A DNA stretch of 64,000 nt from the NCBI RefSeq assembly GCF_024198215.1, contig NZ_JAKCFA010000005.1, positions 1 to 64,000 on the forward strand, in the 5' to 3' direction. Position 1 is the stretch's first letter, and each line of letters starts with the position of its first letter. Under the pieces are notes generated by a model. That model made no database searches, was not told where the DNA came from, and worked only from the letters and a program-made list of their open reading frames with translations. Positions 34,775-43,576 of the stretch are shown in pieces. Source of the DNA: Myxococcus qinghaiensis (GTDB lineage: Bacteria > Myxococcota > Myxococcia > Myxococcales > Myxococcaceae). Made by a program: the position numbers and the translations under genes.

Positions 34775-35299
34775 ATGAAGAAGACGCGAGACCCTGAACT
34801 GACCCTGGCCCTCCAGGAGGCCCGCGAGACGGAGGACCGGTGGCGAGGGCTCGCCACGCGTCTGCTGGAGCTGGGGGACGACGCGATGGATGCGCAGCTG
34901 CTCGTCGCCTTCCGCGCCGCGCGCGAGGAGGGCGTGGTGCCGCCGGACGCGGGCTTCTTCCTGGTGGCCCACATCCTCACCGCCATGGCGGACGAGGCGC
35001 TGACGGAGGTGCCGCGCGTCCAGCGCCTGGCGCTGGAGCTGGACCTGATGGAGCGCGAGTACGGCATGGAGGACGGCATCTGGCACGACGACGAGGAGCC
35101 GCCGCCGGAGGACTGGGAGGCCCTGCTCGCCGAATACGAGAACGCCTGCGACGAGGCCCGCGCCGCCTTCTTCCGCGCCTACGGCGAGGAGGACATGGCC
35201 CGGATGTACGTGGAGGACCGCGTCAGCTTCCACCGCCGCTTCGAGAGCGGACGCCGCTTCTTCCACGGCCTGCCCATGTTCCCCGAACACCTCCACTGA
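34775..35299 (+). CDS. Acidic helical protein of unknown function
   Basis: 174 residues from ATG 34775, with AGGAG seven bases upstream. Strongly acidic and helical (LTLALQEARETEDRWRGLA, ENACDEARAAFFRAYGEEDM), with no signal peptide or membrane segment. No family recognised. A segment GMEDGIWHDDEEPPPEDWE is notably acidic and may bind metal or a basic partner. Stands alone between a divergent acetyltransferase gene and a long noncoding gap. Confidence 0.78.
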   Translation: MKKTRDPELTLALQEARETEDRWRGLATRLLELGDDAMDAQLLVAFRAAREEGVVPPDAGFFLVAHILTAMADEALTEVPRVQRLALELDLMEREYGMEDGIWHDDEEPPPEDWEALLAEYENACDEARAAFFRAYGEEDMARMYVEDRVSFHRRFESGRRFFHGLPMFPEHLH

Positions 35300-35930
35300 A
35301 CCGCGTCCGCCGTGGAGCGGCGCGTCATTCTCAGACACTGATGAAGCGCGCATTGCGGGACGAGAAATCGAGAGGACTGGGGAAGATTTTCTGGGGCCCG
35401 CGTTCATCAGCGTGCCGACCGGGTCCGCCGTTTCGCGGAGCTCCTCCGCGCGTGCTTCTCCGCCCCAGTGGGGAGGTGACGCGTGCGCACCCGGTGGTGC
35501 TCGGGGGTTGTCCAGCGCGAGCCCGGTGTGGGGTTTCGCGGTGGAAGAGGGTGGAGGTGGGCCTGGGGGCCTGTCTCCGCCCTCGCCTGCGACACGCGCG
35601 CTGACGGTGACGTGTCGCGGCACAGCAACGACGCAACTTTACGCTCACAATCGTGTCAATTAGCGGGGCTACAGGGTGGCGCAACGCGGCTTTGATGCCC
35701 ACTCTTGCGCGGCACTGGCGTTTTCCAACGACGCACCCTATTTCGCCGCACGACTTCGGGTGTCGCCGGGCAGGACGGAACGGAAGTCAATGCATACCAA
35801 GAAGGGTACAGAGACTCGAAACTCCAAGGCGAGTCTCTAGCGCGCGGCGCGCGTCTCCGAACGAAGTCCCCTCCAAGGGCTCGGGGCCGCGCGCCGCCGC
35901 ACTTTTCTGGGCGGATTAGAGTGCGCCGCC
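35300..35930. other. Long noncoding stretch with one clear hairpin
   Basis: 631 bp without a convincing gene. The part from about 35640 to 35830 is less GC-rich than its surroundings, as promoters or small RNAs often are here. A perfect 9-bp stem, AGAGACTCG (35810-35818) with CGAGTCTCT (35830-35838), has an 11-base loop and no T run, so it is unlikely to be a simple terminator. A TAGAGT box at 35917-35922 lies 8 bases before the next start codon. Confidence 0.5.
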
Positions 35931-36680
35931 ATGACGACTTCTCAGGCCACCCGGCTGTTGGACTTGCTCTGGGAGCGCTACGCCTCCGAGGTGCCCTTCG
36001 CGCGCACCTTCGTGCAGCTCTCCGGAGGCAGCTTCCGCAATGACCATGTCGCGCTGCGCTCCCTGGCGCGGCCCGGCGGCGGAATCGCCCTCTTCTCGCG
36101 TCCGTTCGAGCGGCTGGGGTGGAAGCCCGCGGGGGCGTACACCTTCCCCGACGCGCACCTGTCCGCCATCTACCTGTCGCACCCGGAGGGGCTGCCGCGC
36201 GTCTTCATCTCCGAGCTGAAGTCGGAGGAGCTGTCGCCGCGCGCCCGGGAGCTGCTCGGCACGCTGCCGGAGGACCCGCCGCCGCCCGAGGACGTGGACG
36301 CGCTGGCGGCGTGGTTCTGCTCCCCCCCGCCCCCGTCGGAGGCCGCGCTGCTGGAGCTGGAGAAGGAGTCGCAGTACGGCGCCTGGCTCCTGGCCTTCGG
36401 CCGCAAGGTGAACCACTTCACCGGCTCGGTGGACGACGTGGAGGCGTGGCAGCAGCGCATGCGCGACGCGGGCGTGCCCATGAAGGCGGATATCGAAGGG
36501 GCGCCGGGCACGTCGCTGCGGCAGACGGCCACCCAGGCCGCGCCGCTGTCGGTGACGCTGCGCGAGGGCGGACGCAGGCCGTGGCCCTACGCATACTTCG
36601 AGATTGCCCAGCGCGCGCCGGACTTCGACGGGTTCCTGGGCCCGCAGGCTCGCGCGCTGTTCGACATGACGAAGCGCTGA
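35931..36680 (+). CDS. DUF1338 protein, 2-oxoadipate dioxygenase/decarboxylase-like
   Basis: 249 residues. RNDHVALRSLA near residue 30 supplies the first metal His, KVNHFTGSVDDVEAWQQRM the second, and the segment LSVTLREGGRRPWPYAYFEIAQRAPDF carries the Glu region, as in DUF1338 (YdcJ/HglS) iron enzymes that convert 2-oxoadipate to 2-hydroxyglutarate in lysine breakdown. The protein is shorter than HglS (about 460 residues), closer to the short family members. Substrate is therefore uncertain. Five bp separate its stop from the convergent acetyltransferase gene. Confidence 0.82.
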   Translation: MTTSQATRLLDLLWERYASEVPFARTFVQLSGGSFRNDHVALRSLARPGGGIALFSRPFERLGWKPAGAYTFPDAHLSAIYLSHPEGLPRVFISELKSEELSPRARELLGTLPEDPPPPEDVDALAAWFCSPPPPSEAALLELEKESQYGAWLLAFGRKVNHFTGSVDDVEAWQQRMRDAGVPMKADIEGAPGTSLRQTATQAAPLSVTLREGGRRPWPYAYFEIAQRAPDFDGFLGPQARALFDMTKR

Positions 36681-36685
36681 GACCC

Positions 36686-37246
36686 TCAGCGCAGCGAACG
36701 GATGACCCGACAGGGATTTCCCGCCGCCAGCACGTACGGCGGGAGGTCCTTCGTCACCACGCTGCCGGCGCCAATGGTGACACCCTCGCCGATGGTGACG
36801 CCCGCGACGATGATGGCGCCGCCGCCCACCCACGTCTTCGCGCCGATGGTGACGGGCCTGGCCAGCTCCGGGCCCTTGATTCGCTCGTCCGCGTCCAATG
36901 GGTGCGTGGCCGCGTAGATGTGCACGTTGGGGCCAAACGACACGTCGTCACCAATCGTAATCTGGTTGCAATCCAGGATGACGCACTGGAAGTTCATGTA
37001 GACGCGCTCGCCCAGGGTGATGAAGGTGCCGTAGTCGCAGTGGAAGGGCGGCTCCAGGTAGCACCCCTCGCCGCGCTTCCCGATGAGCTGGTCCAGCAGC
37101 TTCGAGCGCGTCTCCTCGTCCTCCATCAGCGTGTCGTTGTAGAGCCGCAGGAGCCGCCGTGCCCGGGCCCTGGCCGCCGTCAGCTCCGCGTCCCAGCCGT
37201 TGTACAGCTCCCCCGCAAGCATCTTCTCGCGCTCGGTTCGTGCCAT
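36686..37246 (-). CDS. maa: Maltose/galactoside O-acetyltransferase-type hexapeptide enzyme
   Basis: 186 residues from ATG 37246. The N-terminal Mac domain (EREKMLAGELYNGWDAELTA, then RRLLRLYND) and left-handed beta-helix hexapeptide repeats (VTIGAKTWVGGGAIIVAGV, TIGEGVTIGAGSVVTKDLP) match sugar O-acetyltransferases. The catalytic His is in YAATHPLD. The enzyme moves acetyl from acetyl-CoA to a sugar hydroxyl. The frame is open upstream, but the Mac-domain start is clear. Confidence 0.94.
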   Translation of the reverse strand: MARTEREKMLAGELYNGWDAELTAARARARRLLRLYNDTLMEDEETRSKLLDQLIGKRGEGCYLEPPFHCDYGTFITLGERVYMNFQCVILDCNQITIGDDVSFGPNVHIYAATHPLDADERIKGPELARPVTIGAKTWVGGGAIIVAGVTIGEGVTIGAGSVVTKDLPPYVLAAGNPCRVIRSLR

Positions 37247-37475
37247 GGCCCGGCAGTCTTCACCGGCCCCGGCGCACGGCTCCCTCGAAGTGCGGCGTCT
37301 GTCAGGCGATGGACGCGCTGAGTCACTCCTCCCACGCCAAAACTTCCGAGGTCCAACGAATGACGAGTCCGGCCCGGGCACCGTGCGAGGAGCGCGCGAA
37401 GCAAGTGTCCGGACGCGTGGGCGTCCCACTCATGTAGTCTGGTGCTCTCTTCCAGACCCGTGAGGGGATGTGTTG

Positions 37476-39572
37476 ATGCGGATGGTGGCGAGAGTCGTCG
37501 GCCTGGGAATGGCGCTGTGGTGCGCGGTGCCCGCGTTGGCGCAGGTGGGGGAGCTGGCGCCCGCGCCCTCCGCGTTGGACCGCGAGACAGTCGTCGTCCG
37601 CGGGGCCGCGACGAAGACAGGCAAGCCGTCGGTGGAGTCCATCCTGGGCGCGGTGGGGCGCACCACGCGCTTCCGTCAGGTGGCGCTGTCTCCGGAGGGC
37701 ACGTGGGTGGCGTGGGTGGAGGCGGCGTCGACGGGAGGCACGCTCATCCACGCGGTGGAGCTGGACGTGAGCGAGCCCAAGGCGGTGCGCTTCAGCGCCT
37801 GTCCGGAGGCGCGCGCGTGTGACGAGTCGTCCATCGCCTGGAGCCCGGACGGCAAGCGGCTGGCGTTCCTCTCCGACGCGCTCCAGCGGGGACAGCCCCA
37901 GGTGTACGTCGCGGAGCTGGGGCAGGTGCCGGCGCGGAAGCTGACGTCCTTCGCGGGGCCGGTGGCCTCGCCGCAGTGGTCTCCGGATGGCGCGTCCCTG
38001 GCGGTGCTGGTGATGGAGGGCGAGGGGGCCGACCAGGCCAAGGGCCCCACGGGCCCCGCCGCGCGCGAGACGGGCGTGGTGCGCGAGTCCAGTCCGGTCA
38101 GGCGCGTGGCGCTGGTGTCCGTGGCGGACGGCGCCCACCGCGTGGTGTCCCCCGAGCAGCTCTTCGTCTACGAGTACGCGTGGAGTCCGGACGGCACGCG
38201 GCTGGCCTTCATCGCGGCGCCGCCTCCCGGAGACGCGAGCTGGTGGCTGGCGAAGCTGCACGTGCTGGAGACGGCCAACGGCCGCGCACGCGTGGTGTAC
38301 GCGCCCCGGTGGCAGCTCGCCGAGCCGGTGTGGGGCCCGGATGGCAAGCACGTGGCCGTCATCGAGGGGCTGATGAGCGACCAGGGTGCCAACGGTGGCG
38401 ATGTGATGCTGGTGCCACTGGATGGCGGCAAGGCGCGCAACCTCACGGAGGGGATGAAGGCGACGGCGACGACGCTGGAGTGGGTGGCGCCCCGCAAGCT
38501 GATGTTCGGCGCGCAGGTGCGGGGCGAGTCGGCGGTGGCCTCGGTGGACCCGACGGGGCAGGGCGGGGTGACGGTGCTGTGGAAGGGGCCGGAGCGGGTG
38601 AGCGCGGGCGGCTCCGTGGGGCTGTCGCTGTCGCGGGACGGCAAGCGCAGCGCGGTGGTGCGCGAGTCCTTCGCTCAGGCGCAGAACGTATGGGTGGGGC
38701 CGGTGGGGGACTGGGAGCGCCTCACGCGTCGCGAGGAGGACCTGCGCGCGTTGGCGGGCGAGGCGAAGGACCTGTCGTGGAAGAGCGACGGCGTGGAGGT
38801 GCAGGGCTGGCTGGTGGCTCCCGCCGCGTCGATGGCGCCCCCGGCGGGCGTGCGCGCGCCCATGGTGACGATGATTCACGGCGGGCCGGCGTCGGGCGTG
38901 GTGCCCTCGTTCCGGCCGGACGTGCTGCTCTTCACGGCCCGGGGCTACTACGTCTTCCTCCCCAACTTCCGGGGCAGCTTCGGCCAGGGCGCGGACTTCA
39001 CGCAGGCCAACCGGCGCGACTTCGGACGCGGGGACTTGCGCGACATCGTGTCGGGGGTAGACGCGGTGCTGGCGCGCGCGCCGGTGGACCCCTCGCGCAT
39101 CGGCGTCATGGGGTGGAGCTACGGCGGCTTCATGACGATGTGGGCGGTGACGCAGACGCAGCGCTTCCGCGCGGCGGTGGCGGGCGCGGGCATCTCCAAC
39201 TGGCAGAGCTACTACGGCACCAACCGCATCGACGCGTGGATGCGGCCGTACTTCGGCGCGTCCGTATACGAGGAGCCGGAGGTGTACACGCGCAGCTCGC
39301 CCATCAACTACATGAAGCTGGCGCGCACGCCCACGCTGGTGCTGCATGGCGAGCGGGACGTGGAGGTGCCCGTCACGCAGGGCTACGAGTTCCACCACGC
39401 GCTGAAGGAGCTGGGGGTGAAGACCCAGTTCATCATCTACGCGGACGAGGGCCACACGCTGCGCAAGCCGGAGCACGTGGTGGACCGGATGCGGCGCACG
39501 GTGGAGTGGCTGGACACGCACCTGCCCCCAGGAGCGAATGGCGCCTCCCGGGCCGTCGCGTCTCCTCGCTGA
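37476..39572 (+). CDS. Secreted S9-family (prolyl oligopeptidase) peptidase
   Basis: 698 residues from ATG 37476, with GAGGGG eight bases upstream; GTG and TTG codons just before it are alternative starts. A signal peptide (GLGMALWCAVPALAQ) leads into a TolB-like beta-propeller with SPDG blades (IAWSPDGKRLAFLSD, YAWSPDGTRLAFIAA). The C-terminal alpha/beta hydrolase carries the nucleophile GWSYGG, the acid in HGERDVEVP and the His in DEGHTL. A periplasmic or secreted dipeptidyl/acyl peptidase is expected. Ends 18 bp from the convergent SMR gene. Confidence 0.94.
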   Translation: MRMVARVVGLGMALWCAVPALAQVGELAPAPSALDRETVVVRGAATKTGKPSVESILGAVGRTTRFRQVALSPEGTWVAWVEAASTGGTLIHAVELDVSEPKAVRFSACPEARACDESSIAWSPDGKRLAFLSDALQRGQPQVYVAELGQVPARKLTSFAGPVASPQWSPDGASLAVLVMEGEGADQAKGPTGPAARETGVVRESSPVRRVALVSVADGAHRVVSPEQLFVYEYAWSPDGTRLAFIAAPPPGDASWWLAKLHVLETANGRARVVYAPRWQLAEPVWGPDGKHVAVIEGLMSDQGANGGDVMLVPLDGGKARNLTEGMKATATTLEWVAPRKLMFGAQVRGESAVASVDPTGQGGVTVLWKGPERVSAGGSVGLSLSRDGKRSAVVRESFAQAQNVWVGPVGDWERLTRREEDLRALAGEAKDLSWKSDGVEVQGWLVAPAASMAPPAGVRAPMVTMIHGGPASGVVPSFRPDVLLFTARGYYVFLPNFRGSFGQGADFTQANRRDFGRGDLRDIVSGVDAVLARAPVDPSRIGVMGWSYGGFMTMWAVTQTQRFRAAVAGAGISNWQSYYGTNRIDAWMRPYFGASVYEEPEVYTRSSPINYMKLARTPTLVLHGERDVEVPVTQGYEFHHALKELGVKTQFIIYADEGHTLRKPEHVVDRMRRTVEWLDTHLPPGANGASRAVASPR

Positions 39573-39590
39573 GCCGCCCCGCGCGGGCCT

Positions 39591-39911
39591 TCAGTGCGCG
39601 CCGCGCAGGTTGAGCAGCACGACGCCGGAGATGATGAGCGCCACGCCCAGGAGCTTGGTGGCGCTCATGGGCTCGTCCAGGAAGACGACGCCGATGGCGA
39701 CGATGGCGGCCGTGCCCAGGCCGGACCACATCGCGTAGGCGACTCCCACCGGCACCTGCTTCACCGCCTGCGACAGGAGCGCGAACGCCACCGCGTAGCC
39801 CGTGAGGCAGCCCACGGTGGGCCACAGGCGGGTGAAGCCCTGGGTGGACTTCAGCAGGCTCGTCGCCACCACTTCACAGGCGATGGCCCCCAGCAGGAAC
39901 AGGTACGCCAC
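39591..39911 (-). CDS. Small multidrug resistance (SMR) family transporter
   Basis: 106 residues from GTG 39911, four transmembrane helices. LLGAIACEVVATSLLKSTQG contains the essential membrane Glu (position 13), and WSGLGTAAIVAIGVVFLDEP is the SMR helix-3/4 signature. Dimeric proton-coupled exporters of this family move quaternary ammonium compounds or guanidinium; EmrE-type features suggest the drug branch. Lies 16 bp downstream of an acetyltransferase gene on the same strand, possibly co-transcribed. Confidence 0.95.
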   Translation of the reverse strand: MAYLFLLGAIACEVVATSLLKSTQGFTRLWPTVGCLTGYAVAFALLSQAVKQVPVGVAYAMWSGLGTAAIVAIGVVFLDEPMSATKLLGVALIISGVVLLNLRGAH

Positions 39912-39927
39912 GGCGGCTGCCTCCAGA

Positions 39928-40521
39928 CTATTCGGCGGGAGTGGGGCTGCCCTCGGGGGCGACGAGGGCGGTGAGGATGTGGTCCCTCCAGCGGCCGTCG
40001 ATGCGCAGGAAGTCGCGCGCGTAGCCCTCCACCGTGAAGCCCAGCCGTCGCAGCACCGCGGCGCTGCGGAGGTTCTCCGGCAGGTGGTTGGCCTGGATGC
40101 GGTGCAGGCCCATGGTGGTGAAGGCGTGGGCGCAGACGGCGCGCAGGGCCTCCGTCATCAAGCCCCGGCCCTCGTGGCGGTGGTCCAGGCCGTAGCCCAG
40201 CGTCACCGCCTGGAGCGGGCCCCGGACGATGTTGGTGAGGGAGATGTTGCCGATGACGGGCGCGGAGGACAGCGGCTCTTCGCGCGGGAGGACCACCAGG
40301 CGCAGCGACATGTCGAAGCGCGCGTCCTCCAGGTCCTGCGCCAGCCGCGTGCGCCAGTACGTCAGCGTGTAGAAGTGGGCGGGCCGCGTGGGGGACACCG
40401 GGCCCAGGTGGTCCCGGTTGGCCTCGTAATAGGCCACGACGCGCGCCGCCCCGTCTGGAGGCAGCTGGGTCACCCTCAGGCGCTCGGTGGTGAGCAGGAC
40501 GATGTGTCTGTCGGCGGCCAT
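39928..40521 (-). CDS. RimJ/RimL-type GNAT acetyltransferase
   Basis: 197 residues from ATG 40521. TERLRVTQLPPDGAARVVAYY at the start, GNISLTNIVRGPLQAVTLGYGL, the acetyl-CoA loop HRHEGRGLMTEALRAVCAHAF and ANHLPENLRSAAVLRRLGF are the RimJ/RimL (Acetyltransf_3) pattern. These enzymes acetylate protein N-termini or small amines. Upstream in-frame sequence is unlike the family and was trimmed. Confidence 0.92.
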   Translation of the reverse strand: MAADRHIVLLTTERLRVTQLPPDGAARVVAYYEANRDHLGPVSPTRPAHFYTLTYWRTRLAQDLEDARFDMSLRLVVLPREEPLSSAPVIGNISLTNIVRGPLQAVTLGYGLDHRHEGRGLMTEALRAVCAHAFTTMGLHRIQANHLPENLRSAAVLRRLGFTVEGYARDFLRIDGRWRDHILTALVAPEGSPTPAE

Positions 40522-40762
40522 GGCGAAAGCGGCCCGCAGGCTAGCGCGTCCTCTGTCGTCCCGCGTCAGAACCTGAAGGGCGGAGGAGGTGGAGGCGCGC
40601 CAGGCGACAGGGGCTCGGCGGGGTGGCTGATGCACCCCGCTCCGGACCGTCCGGGGCCCAGGGGCCACCCGCAAGTCCGGAGCGAGGAGTCTTCACGCAG
40701 GCCATCCAGGTGCTTCGTGCCGGGCCCACCCGGCGCGAGGCCGGGCGGGCGTCAGCGCGGGG

Positions 40763-42079
40763 CTACTGCTTCACGTCCGGGTTGGCGCTGTCCGAGCCGC
40801 CCGCGCCATGGAAGTCCTCATGGTCCGCCGACGTGCCCTGCTGTCCCTGGCTCTCCGAGGCGGGGATGTCGCCGCTGCCCCCCGTGCCGTTGAAGTCCTC
40901 GTGCTGCGAGGCCGGGCCCTGCTGGCCCGAGGGCACCGCGCCGCTCGTGTCCTCCTGGGGCGGCAGGGTGTCACGGGAGGAGCCTGACTCCGGAGCCTGC
41001 TTCTTCTGCTCGGAGCCCGCGCCACCGGTGCCCTCTTCCTGGCCGCTGCCGCCGACGGCGCGCTGGCCGCCCCGCTCGATGACGATTTCCACGCGGCGGT
41101 TGTTCGCGCGGCCCTCGGCCGTGGCGTTGGTGGCCACGGGCTGGAACTCACCCATGCCGCGCGCCTCGATGCGATTGGCGGGCACGCCCTGGTCCACGAG
41201 GAACTCCTTCACACGCTCGGCGCGCGCGTAGGACAGCCGCTCGTTGAGCGCGTCCGAGCCCTGCGAGTCCGTGTGCCCCTCGATGAGCAGCGGCTTGTCG
41301 CCCTCCTTCAGGACGTCGGCCACGTCGGCCAGCCTGTCCCGGGCCACCGGCAGCAGGTCCGACGCACCGGAGGCGAAGAGGACGCTGCCCGACAGCGTCA
41401 GCACCGTGCCGCGCGCCTCCTCCTTGACCTTGAGGTCCTTGTTGGCCCGGTCCAGCTGCGTCAGCGCCGCGCTGGCCTGGCGCTCGGCCTCCAGGCGCGC
41501 CTGTCGCTCGGCCTCCAGCTGCTGGGAGGTCTGCTGGTCCGTCTGGCTTCGCGCCTGCTGCTGCGCCTGCAGCTCCGCCGTCTGGCGTTGCAGCTCCTGG
41601 TTCTCCCGGGCGAGTCGCTGCGCCTCGGTCTCCAGCTGCTGGCGTCGGGAAGACTCCTCCGACAGCCGCTGGTCATTGACCTGCTGCTGCTGGGCCGCCT
41701 GGGCCTGCGCCAGCCGCTGCTGCTCCTGGCGGGCCTGGGCCTGGCTCAGGGCCCGCTCGGCCTGGGCCTGCTGCCTGGCCGCGATTTCCGCGCTGCCCCA
41801 GGCGCCGGCGGTCTCCGTCCTGCGCAGGGCCACGTAGGCCAGCACCCGGGTGCGGGTGGAGTCCTCGTCGTTCGCGTAGGCCTGCTCCGCCTCGCGCAAG
41901 GCATCTCTCGCCTCGGTCACCTCCCGGGGACGCTCACGCCCCTGGGGACTGGCAATCAATTGCTGGTAGGCCGACCGCGCCTCCACGAGCTCCTTGGGCG
42001 GAGCGGCACTCGCGCTCCCCGCCGCGAGGAGCGTCGTGGCTCCGACGAGGGCCTTCCATCCACGCTTGGTTCGCACCAT
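40763..42079 (-). CDS. OmpA-family outer membrane protein with coiled coil and DUF4398-like N-terminus
   Basis: 438 residues. After a signal peptide (LLAAGSASA), an N-terminal DUF4398-like helix pair (LVEARSAYQQLIASPQG) is followed by about 120 residues of Gln/Glu/Arg-rich coiled coil. Then comes an OmpA/MotB peptidoglycan-binding domain (LFASGASDLLPVARDRL, IEGHTDSQGSDALNERLSYAR, RRVEIVIERG). The tail is a low-complexity Gly/Ser/Gln region with two related units (HEDFNGTGGSGD and HEDFHGAGGSDS). It probably links the outer membrane to the cell wall. It lies 24 bp downstream of a DUF4398 lipoprotein gene, so the two form an operon. Confidence 0.93.
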   Translation of the reverse strand: MVRTKRGWKALVGATTLLAAGSASAAPPKELVEARSAYQQLIASPQGRERPREVTEARDALREAEQAYANDEDSTRTRVLAYVALRRTETAGAWGSAEIAARQQAQAERALSQAQARQEQQRLAQAQAAQQQQVNDQRLSEESSRRQQLETEAQRLARENQELQRQTAELQAQQQARSQTDQQTSQQLEAERQARLEAERQASAALTQLDRANKDLKVKEEARGTVLTLSGSVLFASGASDLLPVARDRLADVADVLKEGDKPLLIEGHTDSQGSDALNERLSYARAERVKEFLVDQGVPANRIEARGMGEFQPVATNATAEGRANNRRVEIVIERGGQRAVGGSGQEEGTGGAGSEQKKQAPESGSSRDTLPPQEDTSGAVPSGQQGPASQHEDFNGTGGSGDIPASESQGQQGTSADHEDFHGAGGSDSANPDVKQ

Positions 42080-42103
42080 GACGGTTTCCTCCGGGACTGA
42101 GGC

Positions 42104-42463
42104 TCACTGCAGGCCGCGTTGCAGCGCCTGGGCCTGCTGGGTGGTTTGTCGTGCCTGCCGCTCCAGGGGCAACGCACGTGCGAGCGCCAGCGCGAGGTCC
42201 GCGTCCGCGTCCGCCTGCATGAAGCTCAGCTCCGCGCCGGGCGTGTCCTCTTCCATCATGAGCTTCTCGCCGTTGTTGACCTGCTGGCGAGCGAACTCCA
42301 GATGTCGCGCGGCTTCGGGGATGCGCGCGGCGCCGGCTCCTTCGGCTGCGCGCATGGAGGCGATGGCCTCCGTTCGTTTGCTGTTCGAGACGGGTATCAC
42401 GCTCTGGCTGGCGCACCCGAACAGGGTGGCGCACAGCATCGCGGCAAGCAGCTTCGGGCGCAC
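42104..42463 (-). CDS. DUF4398-type lipoprotein
   Basis: 119 residues from GTG 42463 with GGAGG upstream. A short signal peptide ends at a lipobox (CATLFGCAS, Cys17). The mature part is helical (TEAIASMRAAEGAGAARIPE, AARHLEFARQQVNNGEKLM) as in DUF4398 proteins, which usually precede an OmpA-like gene exactly as here. Confidence 0.88.
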   Translation of the reverse strand: MRPKLLAAMLCATLFGCASQSVIPVSNSKRTEAIASMRAAEGAGAARIPEAARHLEFARQQVNNGEKLMMEEDTPGAELSFMQADADADLALALARALPLERQARQTTQQAQALQRGLQ

Positions 42464-42682
42464 GGTCTACCTCCAGCCGTCAATCCACGGAGCGCGGGTG
42501 TCGCGCCCCAGGTCCAGAAGTGTGCTCGGGCCGACAACCCGGCAATCCGCTCGGGGTCAGGACGCCCGGGGAGGGAGCGGGCGGCCACGCATGGAAGCAG
42601 GTCGGCCTTGCGCGCTCGCGCCGTCGTGACAGGCCCGGCTGGAGCCCCTGGCTGGAAGGCGCCAGGAGCGGTAGGAGGAGGG

Positions 42683-43567
42683 ATGCGCCTGCATCTGGTG
42701 GATGGCACCTACGAGCTGTACCGCGCCCACTTCTCGCCCCGGCCGAGCCACGCCGCGCCGGACGGGCAGGACGTGAAGGCGACGGTAGGACTGATGTCCT
42801 CGCTGCTGATGCTGCTGCACGACGCGGACGAGGCCGTCACGCACATCGCGGTGGCGTTCGACAACCCCATCCGCTCGTTCCGCAACGCGCTGTTTGACGG
42901 GTACAAGAGCGACGAGGGCGTCCCGCCGGAGCTGCGCGCGCAGTTTGATTTGGTGGAGGAGGCCGTCGCGGCGCTGGGCGTGCGCGTGTGGTCCATGAAG
43001 GAGCACGAGGCGGACGACGCGCTGGCCACCGCGGCGGCGAAGTGGGCGGACGCGGTGGAGCAGGTGCGCATCTGCACGCCGGACAAGGACTTGGGCCAGT
43101 GCGTGCGCGGCCAGCGCGTGGTGCAGGTGGACCGGCGGCAGGAGAAGGTGCTGGACGAGGACGCGGTGCGCGCGAAGCTGGGCGTGCCCCCCGCGAGCGT
43201 GCCGGACCTGCTCGGGCTGATGGGCGATGTCGCGGACGGCATCCCCGGGCTCAAGGGCTTCGGCGAGAAGGGCGCGGCGTCGCTGCTGTCGGCCTACGGG
43301 AAGCTGGAGGCGATTCCGGACGACGCGAGCACGTGGACGGCGCGCCCGCGCGGCGCGGACAAGCTCGCCGCGACGCTGCGCGAGCACCGCGAGGACGTGC
43401 TGCTCTATCGACGGCTCGCCACGCTGGTGACGGACGCGCCGCTGCCGGGCACGAAGACGCTGGAGGACGTGGCGTGGCGGGGCGTGCCCCGGGCGACGTT
43501 CGAGTCCTTCTGCGACAGGCTGGACGTCACCACGATGAAGCGCAGGCCGAAGCGCTGGGCGGACTGA
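42683..43567 (+). CDS. 5'-3' exonuclease (FEN/PIN-like)
   Basis: 294 residues from ATG 42683 after GGAGGAGG. The flap-endonuclease fold is shown by LHLVDGTYELYRAHF, VAFDNPIRSFRNALFDGYK, EHEADDALAT, ICTPDKDLGQCV and the helix-hairpin-helix GDVADGIPGLKGFGEKGAASLL. It matches the stand-alone homologue of the DNA polymerase I N-terminal nuclease, which removes 5' flaps and RNA primers. Convergent with the REC-PAS kinase gene. Confidence 0.93.
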   Translation: MRLHLVDGTYELYRAHFSPRPSHAAPDGQDVKATVGLMSSLLMLLHDADEAVTHIAVAFDNPIRSFRNALFDGYKSDEGVPPELRAQFDLVEEAVAALGVRVWSMKEHEADDALATAAAKWADAVEQVRICTPDKDLGQCVRGQRVVQVDRRQEKVLDEDAVRAKLGVPPASVPDLLGLMGDVADGIPGLKGFGEKGAASLLSAYGKLEAIPDDASTWTARPRGADKLAATLREHREDVLLYRRLATLVTDAPLPGTKTLEDVAWRGVPRATFESFCDRLDVTTMKRRPKRWAD

Positions 43568-43576
43568 CCGACGCGG

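Noticed and set aside
31706..35623. A 1305-codon open frame antisense to the collagen-like gene and its neighbours
   Set aside because: It is the complement of Gly/Pro-rich repeats and GC-biased codons, with low-complexity composition. The plus-strand gene has the lipobox, domains, promoter and ribosome-binding site.
35331..35702. 123-codon minus-strand frame in the 35.3-35.9 kb gap
   Set aside because: Arg/Pro-rich composition typical of noncoding GC-rich DNA here, with no motif or ribosome-binding site.
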